NCBI GenBank assembly: GCA_900770215.1
Contig: CAAGJW010000043.1
Coordinates: 1 to 27,774 of the forward strand
Length of the DNA stretch: 27,774 nucleotides
Source of the DNA: Bacteroidales bacterium
GTDB lineage: Bacteria; Bacteroidota; Bacteroidia; Bacteroidales; Muribaculaceae
Reading direction: 5' to 3'
In this document: positions 15,957-25,500 of the stretch, one piece after another
Numbering within the stretch: position 1 is the stretch's first letter
Layout of the letters: each line of letters begins with the position of its first letter
Program-made: the position numbers and the translations under genes
The notes under the pieces: generated by a model
Database searches by the model: none
Told to the model about the DNA's origin: nothing
What the model saw: only the letters and a program-made list of their open reading frames with translations

Positions 15957-16940
15957 TTAGATGGCCCAAATGAGGTAGGAAGCACCCCAGGTGAAGCCGG
16001 CGCCGAAGGCCGTGAGCACAATCTTGTCGCCCTTCTTGAGCCGCGACTTGTACTCGTCGAGACAGATGGGGATAGATGCAGCGCTCGTGTTGCCCACGTG
16101 CTGGATGTTGACCAGCACCTTGTCGTCGCTTATGCCCAGGCGGCCGCCCACAGCCTCGATGATGCGCAGGTTGGCCTGATGGGGCACAAACCACTGGATG
16201 TCGTCGCACGTGAGGTTGTTGCGCTTCATGATTTCCTGGCTCGAGGTGAGCATGTCCATCACAGCGTGGCGATACACGGGGCGTCCCTCCTGGTAGAGGC
16301 AGTTCTCGTCGGCGTCGATGGTGGCGTGACTCGAGGGGTGCGCGCTGCCGCCTGCCCTGTAGAGCAGGTGCTCGAGGCCGCTACCGTCGATGTGAAACAC
16401 ACCGTCCTGGAAGCCCACAGGTTCCTCGGTGGGCTCCATGAGCACGGCGGCTGCACCATCGCCAAAGAGCGGGCAGGTCGAGCGGTCCTTGTAGTTGACC
16501 ATCGAGGTCATCTTCTCGGCACACACCACGATCACCTTCTTGTAGAGGCCGCTCTTGATGTAGGCCGTGGCATCGTAGGTAGCCACGATAAAGCCCGCGC
16601 AGGCTGCCTGGATGTCGTAGCCGTAGCACTTCTTCTCCATGTCGCAGTGGTGAGCAATCACCGATGCTGTCGAGGGGAAGCGATAGTCGGGGTTCGACGT
16701 GGCGCATATGAGCAAGTCGACGTCGTCGGGGTTGGTGCCGGTCTCCTCAAGCAGCTTCTTCACTGCCTTGATGCCCATATAGGATGAGCCCACGTCTTTC
16801 TTGAGCACACGGCGCTCCTTGATGCCCACGCGTGTAGTAATCCACTCGTCGTTGGTATCCACCATCTGCGCCAGGTCGTCGTTGGTGAGCACGTCGTCGG
16901 GCAGGTAAGATGCGATACCGCTTATCTTAGCGTTCAGCAT
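15957..16940 (-). CDS. fabH: Beta-ketoacyl-ACP synthase III FabH
   Basis: A 327-residue enzyme that condenses acetyl-CoA (or a branched primer) with malonyl-ACP to start fatty-acid synthesis. The triad is C114 in AACAGF, H254 in PHQAN and N284 in HVGNTSAASIP. The N-terminal NDEWITTRVGIKERR (30-44) is the usual FabH segment, and the terminal GAGFTWGASYL (313-323) is conserved. Length is standard. In many Bacteroidota fabH follows rpmF and precedes era, as here. The 220-bp gap upstream contains a hairpin pair, a T tract and a long inverted repeat, and the -7-like TACTTTTA (about 16983-16990 on minus) could be a private promoter. Confidence 0.97.
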   Translation of the reverse strand: MLNAKISGIASYLPDDVLTNDDLAQMVDTNDEWITTRVGIKERRVLKKDVGSSYMGIKAVKKLLEETGTNPDDVDLLICATSNPDYRFPSTASVIAHHCDMEKKCYGYDIQAACAGFIVATYDATAYIKSGLYKKVIVVCAEKMTSMVNYKDRSTCPLFGDGAAAVLMEPTEEPVGFQDGVFHIDGSGLEHLLYRAGGSAHPSSHATIDADENCLYQEGRPVYRHAVMDMLTSSQEIMKRNNLTCDDIQWFVPHQANLRIIEAVGGRLGISDDKVLVNIQHVGNTSAASIPICLDEYKSRLKKGDKIVLTAFGAGFTWGASYLIWAI

Positions 16941-16989
16941 ATTATTGTTTCTGTTTCTTTATAGGAATTTATTTTTCCCTTAAAAGTAA

Positions 16990-17040
16990 GTATATCCTAA
17001 ATAGCACCTCTTGAGATGAGCAGCGTTACTTAGGATACAC
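16990..17040 (-). promoter_or_regulatory. 16-bp inverted repeat in the rpmF-fabH gap
   Basis: Arms 16990-17005 and 17025-17040 are complementary at 13 of 16 positions, around a 19-base loop with a weak inner CTC/GAG pairing. Read as minus-strand RNA, two of the three differences become G-U wobbles and only one C-A mismatch is left. On the plus strand they would be A-C mismatches. This favours a folded leader RNA of fabH over a DNA operator, although an operator next to the -7-like TACTTTTA is also possible. I do not recognise it as a known riboswitch. Confidence 0.5.
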
Positions 17041-17073
17041 GACACTTTTCTTTTAAAATTTTTTCTATTGCTT

Positions 17074-17144
17074 GAAAAAAAATCATGTTGCGCACACACG
17101 CACAGCCACCCGCCGCGCGTGTGTGGGCGGGGCTGCACGCAGCC
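17074..17144 (-). terminator. Hairpins and T tract after rpmF
   Basis: On minus, a small hairpin GGCTG-CGTG-CAGCC (17144-17131) follows rpmF. It is followed by a 9-bp perfect stem CACACACGC/GCGTGTGTG (17125-17117 with 17101-17093, 15-base loop). A run of eight T comes about 11 bases later. The distance makes it a weak terminator; partial termination or RNA processing after rpmF is plausible. Confidence 0.4.
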
Positions 17145-17160
17145 GCATCATTCTTTTTCT

Positions 17161-17346
17161 TTACACTGCTGCTTCCTCACCAGTCACCTTCTTGCCGCGG
17201 TAGTAGCCGCACTCGGGGCATACTGTGTGATAAACATGCCATGCGCCGCAGTTGGGGCATTGTGCAATAGTTGGAGCTACAGCCACGTCGTGGGTGCGGC
17301 GCTTGGCTGTGCGAGTCTTTGATTGTCTACGTTTAGGATGTGCCAT
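17161..17346 (-). CDS. rpmF: 50S ribosomal protein L32
   Basis: A 61-residue zinc-ribbon type L32. It begins MAHPKRRQSKTRTAKRR, the conserved basic N-terminus, and has four zinc-ligand cysteines in CPNCG (about 30-34) and CPECGYYRGK (about 44-53). This is the Cys4 (C+) form; no zinc-independent paralogue lies in the window. It starts 18 bp after the DUF177 stop, the standard L32 operon arrangement, and is followed by hairpins before fabH. Confidence 0.97.
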   Translation of the reverse strand: MAHPKRRQSKTRTAKRRTHDVAVAPTIAQCPNCGAWHVYHTVCPECGYYRGKKVTGEEAAV

Positions 17347-17364
17347 TTTCTTTTATTACTTTTT

Positions 17365-17925
17365 TTAGTTGTTATCTTTTAGTTTTCTCAGAGCCTCCCA
17401 GCGCGGGTCGTCTCCGAGATTGTAGCTTCCTGCTGCATTGTCGTGGTCGCCCGAGCGCATCTGCTCGTCGCTGCCCATGGCGGCCATGTGCTGGCTCAGG
17501 CGCTCGAGCATCTGGGCATTGCAGCCCCCCTCGGGGTGCACGTGCTTGATGGGAATGGTGAGCAGCACCGTGTCGCGCAGCAGCGGCTCCAGGTCGAGCT
17601 CGCGCCAGTGCGAGGGTATGGTGAGCACGTTGTCGCGGCTGTCGTCATACTCGTCGCCTTCTTTAACGCTCAAGTCATAGCTGGTGTCGACGGGCCACGT
17701 CATGTCGTCGAGACAGCGGTCACAGGGTATAGTGATCTCGCCCTTCAGGGTCATCGCTATCTGGTAGATGTCGTCGCTCTTGCGGTCGACGCTCACCACG
17801 GCATCAACGCTGCCGCCTCTCACCTCGATCGGCTCGGTTCCCGTGAAGAAATCATCCTCCAAGTGATAGTTAAACTCTTGGACACCAAGCGACAAACTTT
17901 TAAGTGGCAACTTGTATGAGGCCAT
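17365..17925 (-). CDS. DUF177 (YceD-like) protein
   Basis: A 186-residue member of DUF177 (PF02620), a family almost always encoded directly upstream of rpmF and linked to 23S rRNA or ribosome assembly. The conserved CxxCL element is at C68 and C71 (IPCDRCLDD), followed by the acidic segment and DLEPLLRDTVLLTIPIKHVH (111-130), matching the family's DL.P..RE...L..P...LC block. Here the terminal Cys comes later, in EGGCNAQ. It is the first gene of the rpmF-fabH-era-der series and has a good promoter immediately upstream. The biochemical role is not established beyond the ribosome link. Confidence 0.93.
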   Translation of the reverse strand: MASYKLPLKSLSLGVQEFNYHLEDDFFTGTEPIEVRGGSVDAVVSVDRKSDDIYQIAMTLKGEITIPCDRCLDDMTWPVDTSYDLSVKEGDEYDDSRDNVLTIPSHWRELDLEPLLRDTVLLTIPIKHVHPEGGCNAQMLERLSQHMAAMGSDEQMRSGDHDNAAGSYNLGDDPRWEALRKLKDNN

Positions 17926-17955
17926 TTTCCTGTGTTTTTAACGTTAAAATCGGCA

Positions 17956-17986
17956 CAAAGTTAGTAACATTCTTGCTAATTATCAA
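17956..17986 (-). promoter_or_regulatory. Promoter of the DUF177-rpmF-fabH-era-der operon
   Basis: On minus, TTG at 17986-17984 and TAACTTTG at 17963-17956 form a -33/-7 pair with a 20-bp spacer. This is the best-formed Bacteroidota promoter in the window. The -33 element overlaps the stop codon of the upstream transporter (TGA at 17985-17983), and the leader would be about 25 bases. Confidence 0.65.
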
Positions 17987-18975
17987 GATTTTGTGATTAA
18001 TTTTCCGCTTTGCTGGCGTTTTTCCATGCGGCGGTGCTGCCACAATTCCAAGCTGTTCACCAGGTTCTGCCACAAGATGTAGCACCCGGGGCCCACCGTG
18101 GCCAGCGGGGTGAGGTAGGCACTGGCCACCCATATGGCAAAGCCGGTGTTCTTCTGGCCCAGCCCCTGGCCTGCCTCGATGCTGGCGCCCAGGTAGCGCC
18201 CTATGTTGCGGCCCACCGAGAATTGGATGACGCACAGCACAAAGCTCACCACTGCCGTGGCCACGAGAAACGTGGCCGTGGTGTGGGCGTGCATGATGTT
18301 GCGCATGGTGATGCCGCTCACGATCGAGAGCGAGCAGCCCCACAGGTAGAAGCCCAGGTCGGGCACGCGCACGATGGCATCGCTCAGCCGCGGCAGCCAC
18401 CGCCGCACGCCGTAGGCCAGCCCCATGGGCACCACCAGCACGGCGCACACCTTCATCAGTATCACCCACAGCATGTGCCAGAACGACACGCTGGCGGCCC
18501 CGTGCTCGAGCAGCGGGAATGCAATGGGTATCATCACGGCCGTGAGCACGTTGCTCAAGAAGGTGTAGGTGGTCATCGACTCCAGGCTGCCGCCCAGCTT
18601 GGCCGTGACCACGGCCGAGGCTGCCGCACAGGGCCCAATGATGCAGGTGAGCACGCACTCCATGAGCACGCGGTGAGGCCCGCGCAGGTCGAAGTAGATG
18701 ATGCTGAACACCACCACTGCCACCATCACCACCTGGGCCAGGCTCGTGTAGAGGTGCCAGCGGGCCGGGCGCATCTGGCTGTAGTCGATCTTGCAAAAGG
18801 TGACAAAGAGTATCACAAAGAGAAACCACGGCAGCGCCGCGTCAAAGACCGGACTCATCGCCCGCCCCACGCCGTCGAGCGCAGGCACCAGGGCAAAGAT
18901 GTAGTAGATGGCTGCTCCGCCCGCAATGGCACAGGGCAGGGTCCAGTTTTTCAAGAAATCGATTATCTTCTTCAT
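17983..18975 (-). CDS. BASS-type (bile acid:sodium symporter-like) transporter
   Basis: A 330-residue inner-membrane protein with nine or ten hydrophobic helices, resembling the bile acid/Na+ symporter superfamily (PF01758 and relatives). The helix-breaking segments fit the crossover motifs of that fold: TCIIGPCAAASAVVTAKLGG (110-129, end of the first half) and EAGQGLGQKNTGFAIWVA (267-284, second half). The C-terminus is basic (HRRMEKRQQ). In-frame ATGs at 18996 and 19023 exist, but the -7 box at 18984-18991 makes 18975 the best start. The gene has the same direction as the ribosomal operon, which has its own promoter. The substrate cannot be told; such genes move pantothenate, keto acids, bile acids or other anions in other organisms. 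Confidence 0.8.
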   Translation of the reverse strand: MKKIIDFLKNWTLPCAIAGGAAIYYIFALVPALDGVGRAMSPVFDAALPWFLFVILFVTFCKIDYSQMRPARWHLYTSLAQVVMVAVVVFSIIYFDLRGPHRVLMECVLTCIIGPCAAASAVVTAKLGGSLESMTTYTFLSNVLTAVMIPIAFPLLEHGAASVSFWHMLWVILMKVCAVLVVPMGLAYGVRRWLPRLSDAIVRVPDLGFYLWGCSLSIVSGITMRNIMHAHTTATFLVATAVVSFVLCVIQFSVGRNIGRYLGASIEAGQGLGQKNTGFAIWVASAYLTPLATVGPGCYILWQNLVNSLELWQHRRMEKRQQSGKLITKS

Positions 18976-18983
18976 TGCGGGGG

Positions 18984-18991
18984 CAAAGGTA
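18984..18991 (-). promoter_or_regulatory. Possible -7 box just upstream of the BASS-type gene
   Basis: TACCTTTG on minus fits TAnnTTTG and ends 8 bases before the ATG at 18975, which would make the message nearly leaderless. No -33 element at a normal distance was found, so this may be chance. Confidence 0.3.
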
Positions 18992-19062
18992 GCCATTTTG
19001 CACCACACTGCATGGCGGCGCAAGCTTTAAAATATTGAAACCGCCGCCGCCAGGCAGCCCCG

Positions 19063-19280
19063 TTTTCGGCGACTGGCAGGGTGCGGCCCTTGTGGCCGAC
19101 AGCGTCCTTCACGCATTGCATCAAAGTTGTAGGGGCGCAAAATTTCGCGTCCGCCACCACAATGGTAACATTTGCCGTGGGCGACCCCGTAGGCACAGGC
19201 GGTCACGGACGGCCACAAGGGCCGCGCCCTGCATGTGGGCAAAACTGCCACGCCACCATCCCGCAAAACAATCAACCACT
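19063..19280. repeat. Repeat island D: inverted M3 pair around an M4 module
   Basis: Part of the 570-bp gene-free gap 18976-19545. From 19063 to 19180 it repeats island B in inverted form (36 of 36 bases in 19063-19098, weaker across the M4 hairpin GGGGCGCAAAATTTCGCG at 19132-19149). From 19177 to 19280 it repeats island A (240-348) in inverted form at roughly 88% identity. The palindrome CGGCCCTTGTGGCCG (19084-19098) and its inverse (19210-19224) face each other, so the whole element could fold on itself. Confidence 0.8.
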
Positions 19281-19315
19281 GAAAAACGCGGCACTTGATC
19301 CTAACGTAATGCCCC

Positions 19316-19384
19316 GGCAAGCCCCGAGCAGGAGCGGCAGACCACCATAGGCAGGCGGTGAAGCGCGACAGCGCGCAACCACTG
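19316..19384 (+). repeat. Repeat island D: one M2-M1 unit
   Basis: M2 begins GGCAAGCCCCGAGCAGGAG (from 19316) and is degenerate in its stem. M1 at 19350-19384 has GGCAGGCGGTGAAGCG, the short stem GCGCG/CGCGC and a truncated CAACCACTG end instead of CAACCCCTG. Confidence 0.7.
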
Positions 19385-19432
19385 CATCCACGGCATTCCC
19401 GCTGTCGGCCGCAGAATGGCGGCGACATAAAA

Positions 19433-19486
19433 TGCCCGCCAGGGCAATGGGGCTCGTGTTGAGTGCTCCCCGTGCCGTGGCGGGCA
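19433..19486 (-). terminator. Intrinsic terminator of the GLUG protein gene
   Basis: On minus, 19486-19478 pairs with 19441-19433 (TGCCCGCCA/TGGCGGGCA, 9 perfect pairs), continued by GGCA/TGCC and GGGG/CCCC with small bulges, then ATTTTATG. It begins 60 bases after the stop at 19546. A second 8-bp hairpin, GCCGTGTG/CACACGGC at 19506-19531, lies between the stop and this structure. Confidence 0.7.
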
Positions 19487-19545
19487 ATAGTGGTAGATGA
19501 TGTGTGCCGTGTGGTTTCACGCGCACACGGCTGTGGCGGTGCTTG

Positions 19546-22500
19546 CTACTTCACCACAATCTTGCGGGCACGGCCGGCGCCGTTGCTGTAGCGGTCGCGC
19601 TCGATATAGATGCCAGCGCTCTCGGGCCGCTTGGTGCCCAGGCTCTGGCCGTTGAGGTTGAAGTACTCGCGAGCCACGATGGCCGCATCGGTGGCATTCA
19701 CGTCGGTCACACCGGTGGTCATGGTCACCATCAGGCGGTAGCTACGCGTGTGGGTGCCGCAAGTCTTGGTCAGGGTCACCTCGCCCGTGGCAGTGGGCGT
19801 GGCCACGTTGCCGTCGATGGTCACAATCTCGGGGCTGGCCGTCCACGTGGTGCCCTCGGGGTTGCCCACGATGAAGGGGCCGGCCACGCTGTCGGGGCCG
19901 AAGCCCTCGGGCAGCACCACCGTGGCGGCATACCAGTTGCTCAGCACGCTGTCGGCCAGCTCGGCGAGCACGGGATACATACCCTCACGCTCTACAAAGG
20001 CATCGCCCAGGGCGGCGTGCACCATCTCGCGGGTCGAGAGGGCAGTGCCGGTCGAGTCGATGTTGGAGTAGGGCACAGCGCGGTTCACCGTGATGTCGTA
20101 GTACACGCTGTCGAGCACAATCTCGTCGTCGGTCGTGGCGGTCACGTGGCTCACATAGCTCGAGTCGGGACCCGAAATTTCGCCTGCCGTGTAGCAGTGG
20201 CGCACGCGGAAGGTGCCAAACGACGTGTCGTCGCGCCCGTCGCCTATCAGGCCCGAGGCATAGGCCGTGCTGGTCACCTTGCCCAGGTTGTAGCAGTTGT
20301 ACATGCTCGAGGCGCGGTTGATGGCCGTCAAGCCGCCGGCCGAGGCCGAGGCGCGGGTGGTGCCGGTCATGGCGATGTCGCCATAGTTCACACAGTTCAC
20401 ATACTTGCCATCGCTGGCATAGCCCGTGAGGCCGGCAACATAGCTGTCGCCCTCCACATTGCCATAGTTCACCACACGCTCCATCACGCCTTCAAAGGAG
20501 CTCGTGATGCCCGAGGCATACCTGCCCGAGCCCATCACGTTACCGTAGTTCACACAATCGCTCACCAGCAAGTCCTCGCCGTTGGCATCGCCAATGAGGC
20601 CGCCGGCATAGTCGCCGCCGCCTATCACTGTGCCCGTGTTATAGCAGTGGGTGAAGCGGCCGCCCTTGTAGGCATAGCTCAGCAGGCCGCCGGCATATTT
20701 TGCAGTGGTGGTCACGTCGCCCGTGTTGTAGCAGCTGTCGGCCAGCACCTTCACATAGGCATAGCCCATGAGGCCACCGGCATACTTGTCGGCCGTGACG
20801 GCAGCCGTGTTGCTGCAGCTCGCGATGATGATCGAGTCGCTCCGGTTGGTGGTCGAGGCCAGGATGCCGCCAGCCTCCGAGCCAGTGGCCGTGACGGTGC
20901 CCTCGTTGAGGCAATTGAGCAGCACGTCGCCGCCCAGCGAGGTGCCCACGATGCCGCCCACCGAGCTCTTGCCGGCGATGGCGCCGTGGTTCACGCAGTT
21001 GCTTATCGTGCCGGCATTCTGGGCAGCGATACCGGCCACACTTATGTAGGGCGCATTGATGTCGCTGTAGTTCTCGCAGTTCTCCACCAGGCCGCCGCGC
21101 TGCACGTCGTAGACGATGCCGCCCACGCGGTTGTACTTGGCGTCAAACTTGGCATAGCCCTTGCAGTTGGTCACCTTGCCGCCACCCATCACGCGGCCGG
21201 CGATGCCGCCGAAGCCCACGTCCTTGGTGGTCGACAGGGTGATGTGGCTCTCGCAGCTGTCGACGGTGCCATACACGCGGCCGGCAATGCCGCCCGTGCG
21301 CCCATAGGCAGCCATGTAGCCGCTGGCGAGGTTCACGTTGTGCACGCGGCCGTTCTCGCCCACGGTGCCTATCAGGGCAAAGAAGCTGCCGGTCGAGAGC
21401 CTGTAGTCGCTCGTGTAGTTGATGTTGAGGAATTTCTTGCCGTTGCCGTCGAAGTCGGCGTCGAGACGGTGCACTTTCACTGCCACAGGCACATAAGCCG
21501 TGGTGTCGAAGTCGATGTCGTTCATCACCTTGAAGTAGCGGCCAGTGAAGGCATAGTCGTCGTCGTTGGTGTAGCGGGCCAGCAAGAGCATGTCGGCCTT
21601 AGAGCGTATCTGGTAGGGGTCGGCCTTGGTGCCGCTGCCTGTGAAGGCGATGGGCTGCGCACGCAGCGGTATCACCTTGGTGTAGCCGCCCAGGCTGGCC
21701 GTGAGCGTGTCGCGCAGGACAGTGTCGCCGGCTATGGCCACCGTGAGGCGGTTACCGCCCTCGATGGCAAATTGCTGTGCACGCATCAGGCTCCAGGTGG
21801 CTGTGTCGCTCAAGGCGGCCGTGTGGCGCACGTCGTCGATGCTCTCGTCGTCGGGCAGGGTCAGCACCATGTTGCGGTGGGCCACAGCCGCGGGCTCGTC
21901 CTTGAAGCGCTTGAGCACCGGGTACTGGCCGGCTGCGAAGTCGACCTGCTGGGCATCGATGCCCTCAAGTGCCTCGCCGCTGGTGAGCTGGCGCGTGAGC
22001 AGGCCGTTGATGCCCGCAAAGGGTGCGCGGTAGGCAGCGCCGTAGTAGCCCAGCTGCTTGTCGTAGTAGTTGTTTTCGATATTGTAGCCGCTGGTCACCG
22101 TGGTGAGGTCGCGGGCAGTGAAGGCACCCGTGCCGTAGTCGTCGGGGTTGCCGTTGATCACCGTGCCGTAGTTGATGTTGCGTGCCATCAATGAGCCGGT
22201 CGATGCCGAGGTCACGATGCCGGCCGTGGTGCTGTAGGCCATCACGGTGCCGGTGTTGATGTTGTCGGTTATCACAGCCGTACTCGATGTTGAGCCCACA
22301 ATGCCGCCGGCGTTGTAAGGCCCGTCGTCGGGATAGTCGGGCAGATAGGTGCAGCGCACCAGGCCGTCGTTCTGGCAGCCGGCGGTAGTGCCCTTGCTGT
22401 AGGGCACAATGCCCGCAGCACGGTTGCTGCCCACCGTCACGGTGCCGCTGTTGTAGCAGTTGATCACCTTCGAGCCCGTATCCTGGTATCCCGTGATGCC

Positions 22501-25500
22501 GCCGGCGTTGGTATAGGCAGCCGTCACGTCGGCATAGTTGCGGCAATTCTCAATCGTGCCCTTGTTGTAGCCGGCGATGGCGCCCACATAGCCGTAGGCA
22601 TAGAAGTGGCAGTCGCTGGCGATGTTCAGGTTCTTGACCACACCCTTGGGGCCGATATAGCCGAAGAAGCCGGCATACTGGCGCGACTTCGACGGCGTGG
22701 CCTTGCCAAAGCCGTTGAGACCCACGCTGTCAATGTAGAGGCGGTGTATTGTGTAGCCCTGGCCGTCGTAGGTGCCGGCAAAGTTGTGAGCGCTCTTGCC
22801 GTCGGTCCCGATGCCCACAAAGTCGGTGGCATTTTCCAGGTCGATGTCGTTGGTCTGCTTGAAGTAGTCGCCTTGATAGGTCTGCGCGTTCACGGTCACG
22901 CCCTCGTTGAGCTTCTTCAGGTCGTCCTTGTCGCTTATCAGGTAGGGGTCGTCCTGGGTGCCGTTGCCGCGGAAGGCCGAGGGATCCACCGTCTCGAGCA
23001 TCACCATCTTCACGAGCTTGTCGTTGCCGCTGATGCGGGCCACCATGGTCTCGCTCGAGTTCACGTTGTTGATCTTCACAGTGTCGCCGCTCATGACCAG
23101 GCCGGTCGACGAGGTCACATAGCTCGAGTTGGCAAAGATGCGCCACACGATATTGTTCACGCTCGACACGGTGAAGGCGCTTTTCACCTTGCGCGAGGTC
23201 TCGCTGCCTGCAAAGGTGAGGGGCGACACCGAGAGCTGCGACTCGGCACTCGTGGCAAAGTGCTTGAGTGCGGGGTAGAGGCCTGCAGTGGCCGTCCACA
23301 CGTTGCTGTCGAAGCCCTGCAGCAGGGTGCCGCTGGTGAGCTGGGCAGTCTTCATGATGCAGCTGGCCGAGGGGTCGGGCATCACGTTGCCGGTCACTTG
23401 CTGGTCGAAGTAGCAGTTCACCAGCACGCTGTCGGCATATACCGAGCCATAGAAGCCCTGCGTTGAGCGCATGGTGGGCATGATCACCTCGCCGCTGTTG
23501 TAGCAGCTGGTCACCCGCGACGGGTTCTTATACCCCTCGAAGTGGCCGTTCACATAGGTCATGATGGGTTTCACCACATAGCCCAGCAGGCCGCCCACGC
23601 GCTCATTGTTGCCGCCGTTGATCACGATGTTGCTGTTGTAGCAGTCGGTCATCGTGGCGCCATACACGCGCCCGGCCACGCCGCCGGCAGCACCCACCTG
23701 GTTGATGGTGCCGTCGAACTCGCGGCTGGTGGTGCACACGGCGGCCACAGGACCCACATTGAAGCTGCCCGAGAGGTGGGCATAGGCCAGGTCGCCCACG
23801 ACGCCGCCCGTGAGCAGGTTGGCAGCCGTGGCATTGACCATGGCGTCGTTGTAGCAACGCTCAATGTGCATCTCGCCCTTGTTGAGGGTGCCGCCTATCA
23901 CGCCGCCCAGGCCGTGATACACGCTCGAGAACACGCTCGAGGCGGTCACGGTGCCGTGCGACTCGAGCCCAGTCACGGTGCCGGCCTGCAGCTCGCCTAT
24001 CACGCCGCCGGTCTCGCCGGCTCCCGTGAGGGTGCCGCTGAAGCTGAGGTTGCTGGCCGTGGTGCCCTTGAAAGCGCCTATCACGCCGCCGCCGAAGCTG
24101 TTGGTGTGTGTCATCGTGGCCGCTGTCACGGTCACATTGCTCACCACGCCGCTCGAGTAGCCCACCACGATGCCTGTGTAGGCACCCGCGCTGGTGAGCG
24201 ACGGGTTGTCGACTTTCACGTTCTTGATCACACTCTGGGCGCCTGCCATGCCGAAGAGGCCCTGGTAGGACTCCTCATAGGCCGTGTGGCTCCAGTTCTT
24301 CAGGGTGTAGCCCTTGCCGTCGAAGGTGCCCTCAAACGGGTGGCTCTCATTGCCCACGGGGCGGTAGGCCTCGGCAAGACTGCTCATATCGATGTCGTTG
24401 CCCAGCACGATGTACTTGCCCTGGTAGCTCTGGCCCAGGTTCACACTCTCGGCAAAGGCCATATACTGGTTGAGGGTCTTGATCACATAGGGGTCGGCCT
24501 CGGTGCCCGAGCCGCTCCAGTCGAGGGTCTTCTTCTCGGGATAGGTGACCAGTCCCGAGGCAAAGGTTATCGTCGAGTTCCAGTAGCCGCGGGCAAGCAG
24601 TCCCAGCACATTGCGCGAGAATATGCCCCACGAGCCCAGCGTCCAGCTGGTGGCTGTGCTGGTGGCCGTGATGGTGCCCTTGGCCAGGGCCGAACCGTTC
24701 CAGTCGTGGCTGTAGCAGTAGAAGTCGCCATACATGCTGTTGGTGAACACGCGCTGCGGCGCAATGGTCACTGTCTTGTCGGGGTTGAGCACGGCGTTGA
24801 CCACAGCGCCTATTCCGCTGAAGTTCAAGATGCTCACCTGGTTCACGCTCACGCTGTCGATATACACCGGGTAGCTCAGCACCGTGGCCCGCGACGTGGG
24901 GTTGTTGGCGTCGTAGAGGGTGTCGGTCATCACAGCGTTGGGCACCTCGAGCTCGCTGCCCTTGTAGACGGCAAACGCACCGCCCTTGGAAGCGCCCGAA
25001 ATCACAAACACGCCCCAGCCGCCCAGCGTGACGCTGCCGTCGGCATTGAGGGTGCCCTTGATGGGGTTCTGTGTCGAGTAGGTCTTGTTGGCCGCATCAA
25101 AGGGGCATATCCACACAGGCCCGTAGGTGGGGTGGTTGTAGACAAGCCCGGGATTGATGCTGATGGTGCCGGCGCTCTGGTCGTAGGTGGCCGTGAGCGT
25201 GTCGCCCAGCCCCCACAGGTTGTACACATAGGCCTGGTTGGTGCCATAGGCCTTGGTCGTGACAATGGCACGGGCCTGCTTGGTGCCGCTCGTGCTCTCA
25301 TCGATCTCGGCCAGCGTGAGCGAGTCGGCAATCGATGCTTTCTGTCTCACTTTTCCTGCCGTGGCAAGGCCGCGCTTGCCCTGCACGGGTTGCTGGCTCC
25401 ACTGGGTGGCCTCAAGCAGGCCGGTGGCTTCCAGGCTCGGGGGCAGCGACGGCTGTGTGCGCATCGCGCCCACGTCGGCCTGCTTGAGCTCCTGGGCCCA

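Noticed and set aside
7082..19098. Insertion sequence or transposon bounded by the inverted repeats
   Set aside because: The enclosed genes are core housekeeping genes, no transposase is present and no target duplication was seen; the repeats are better explained as members of an intergenic family.
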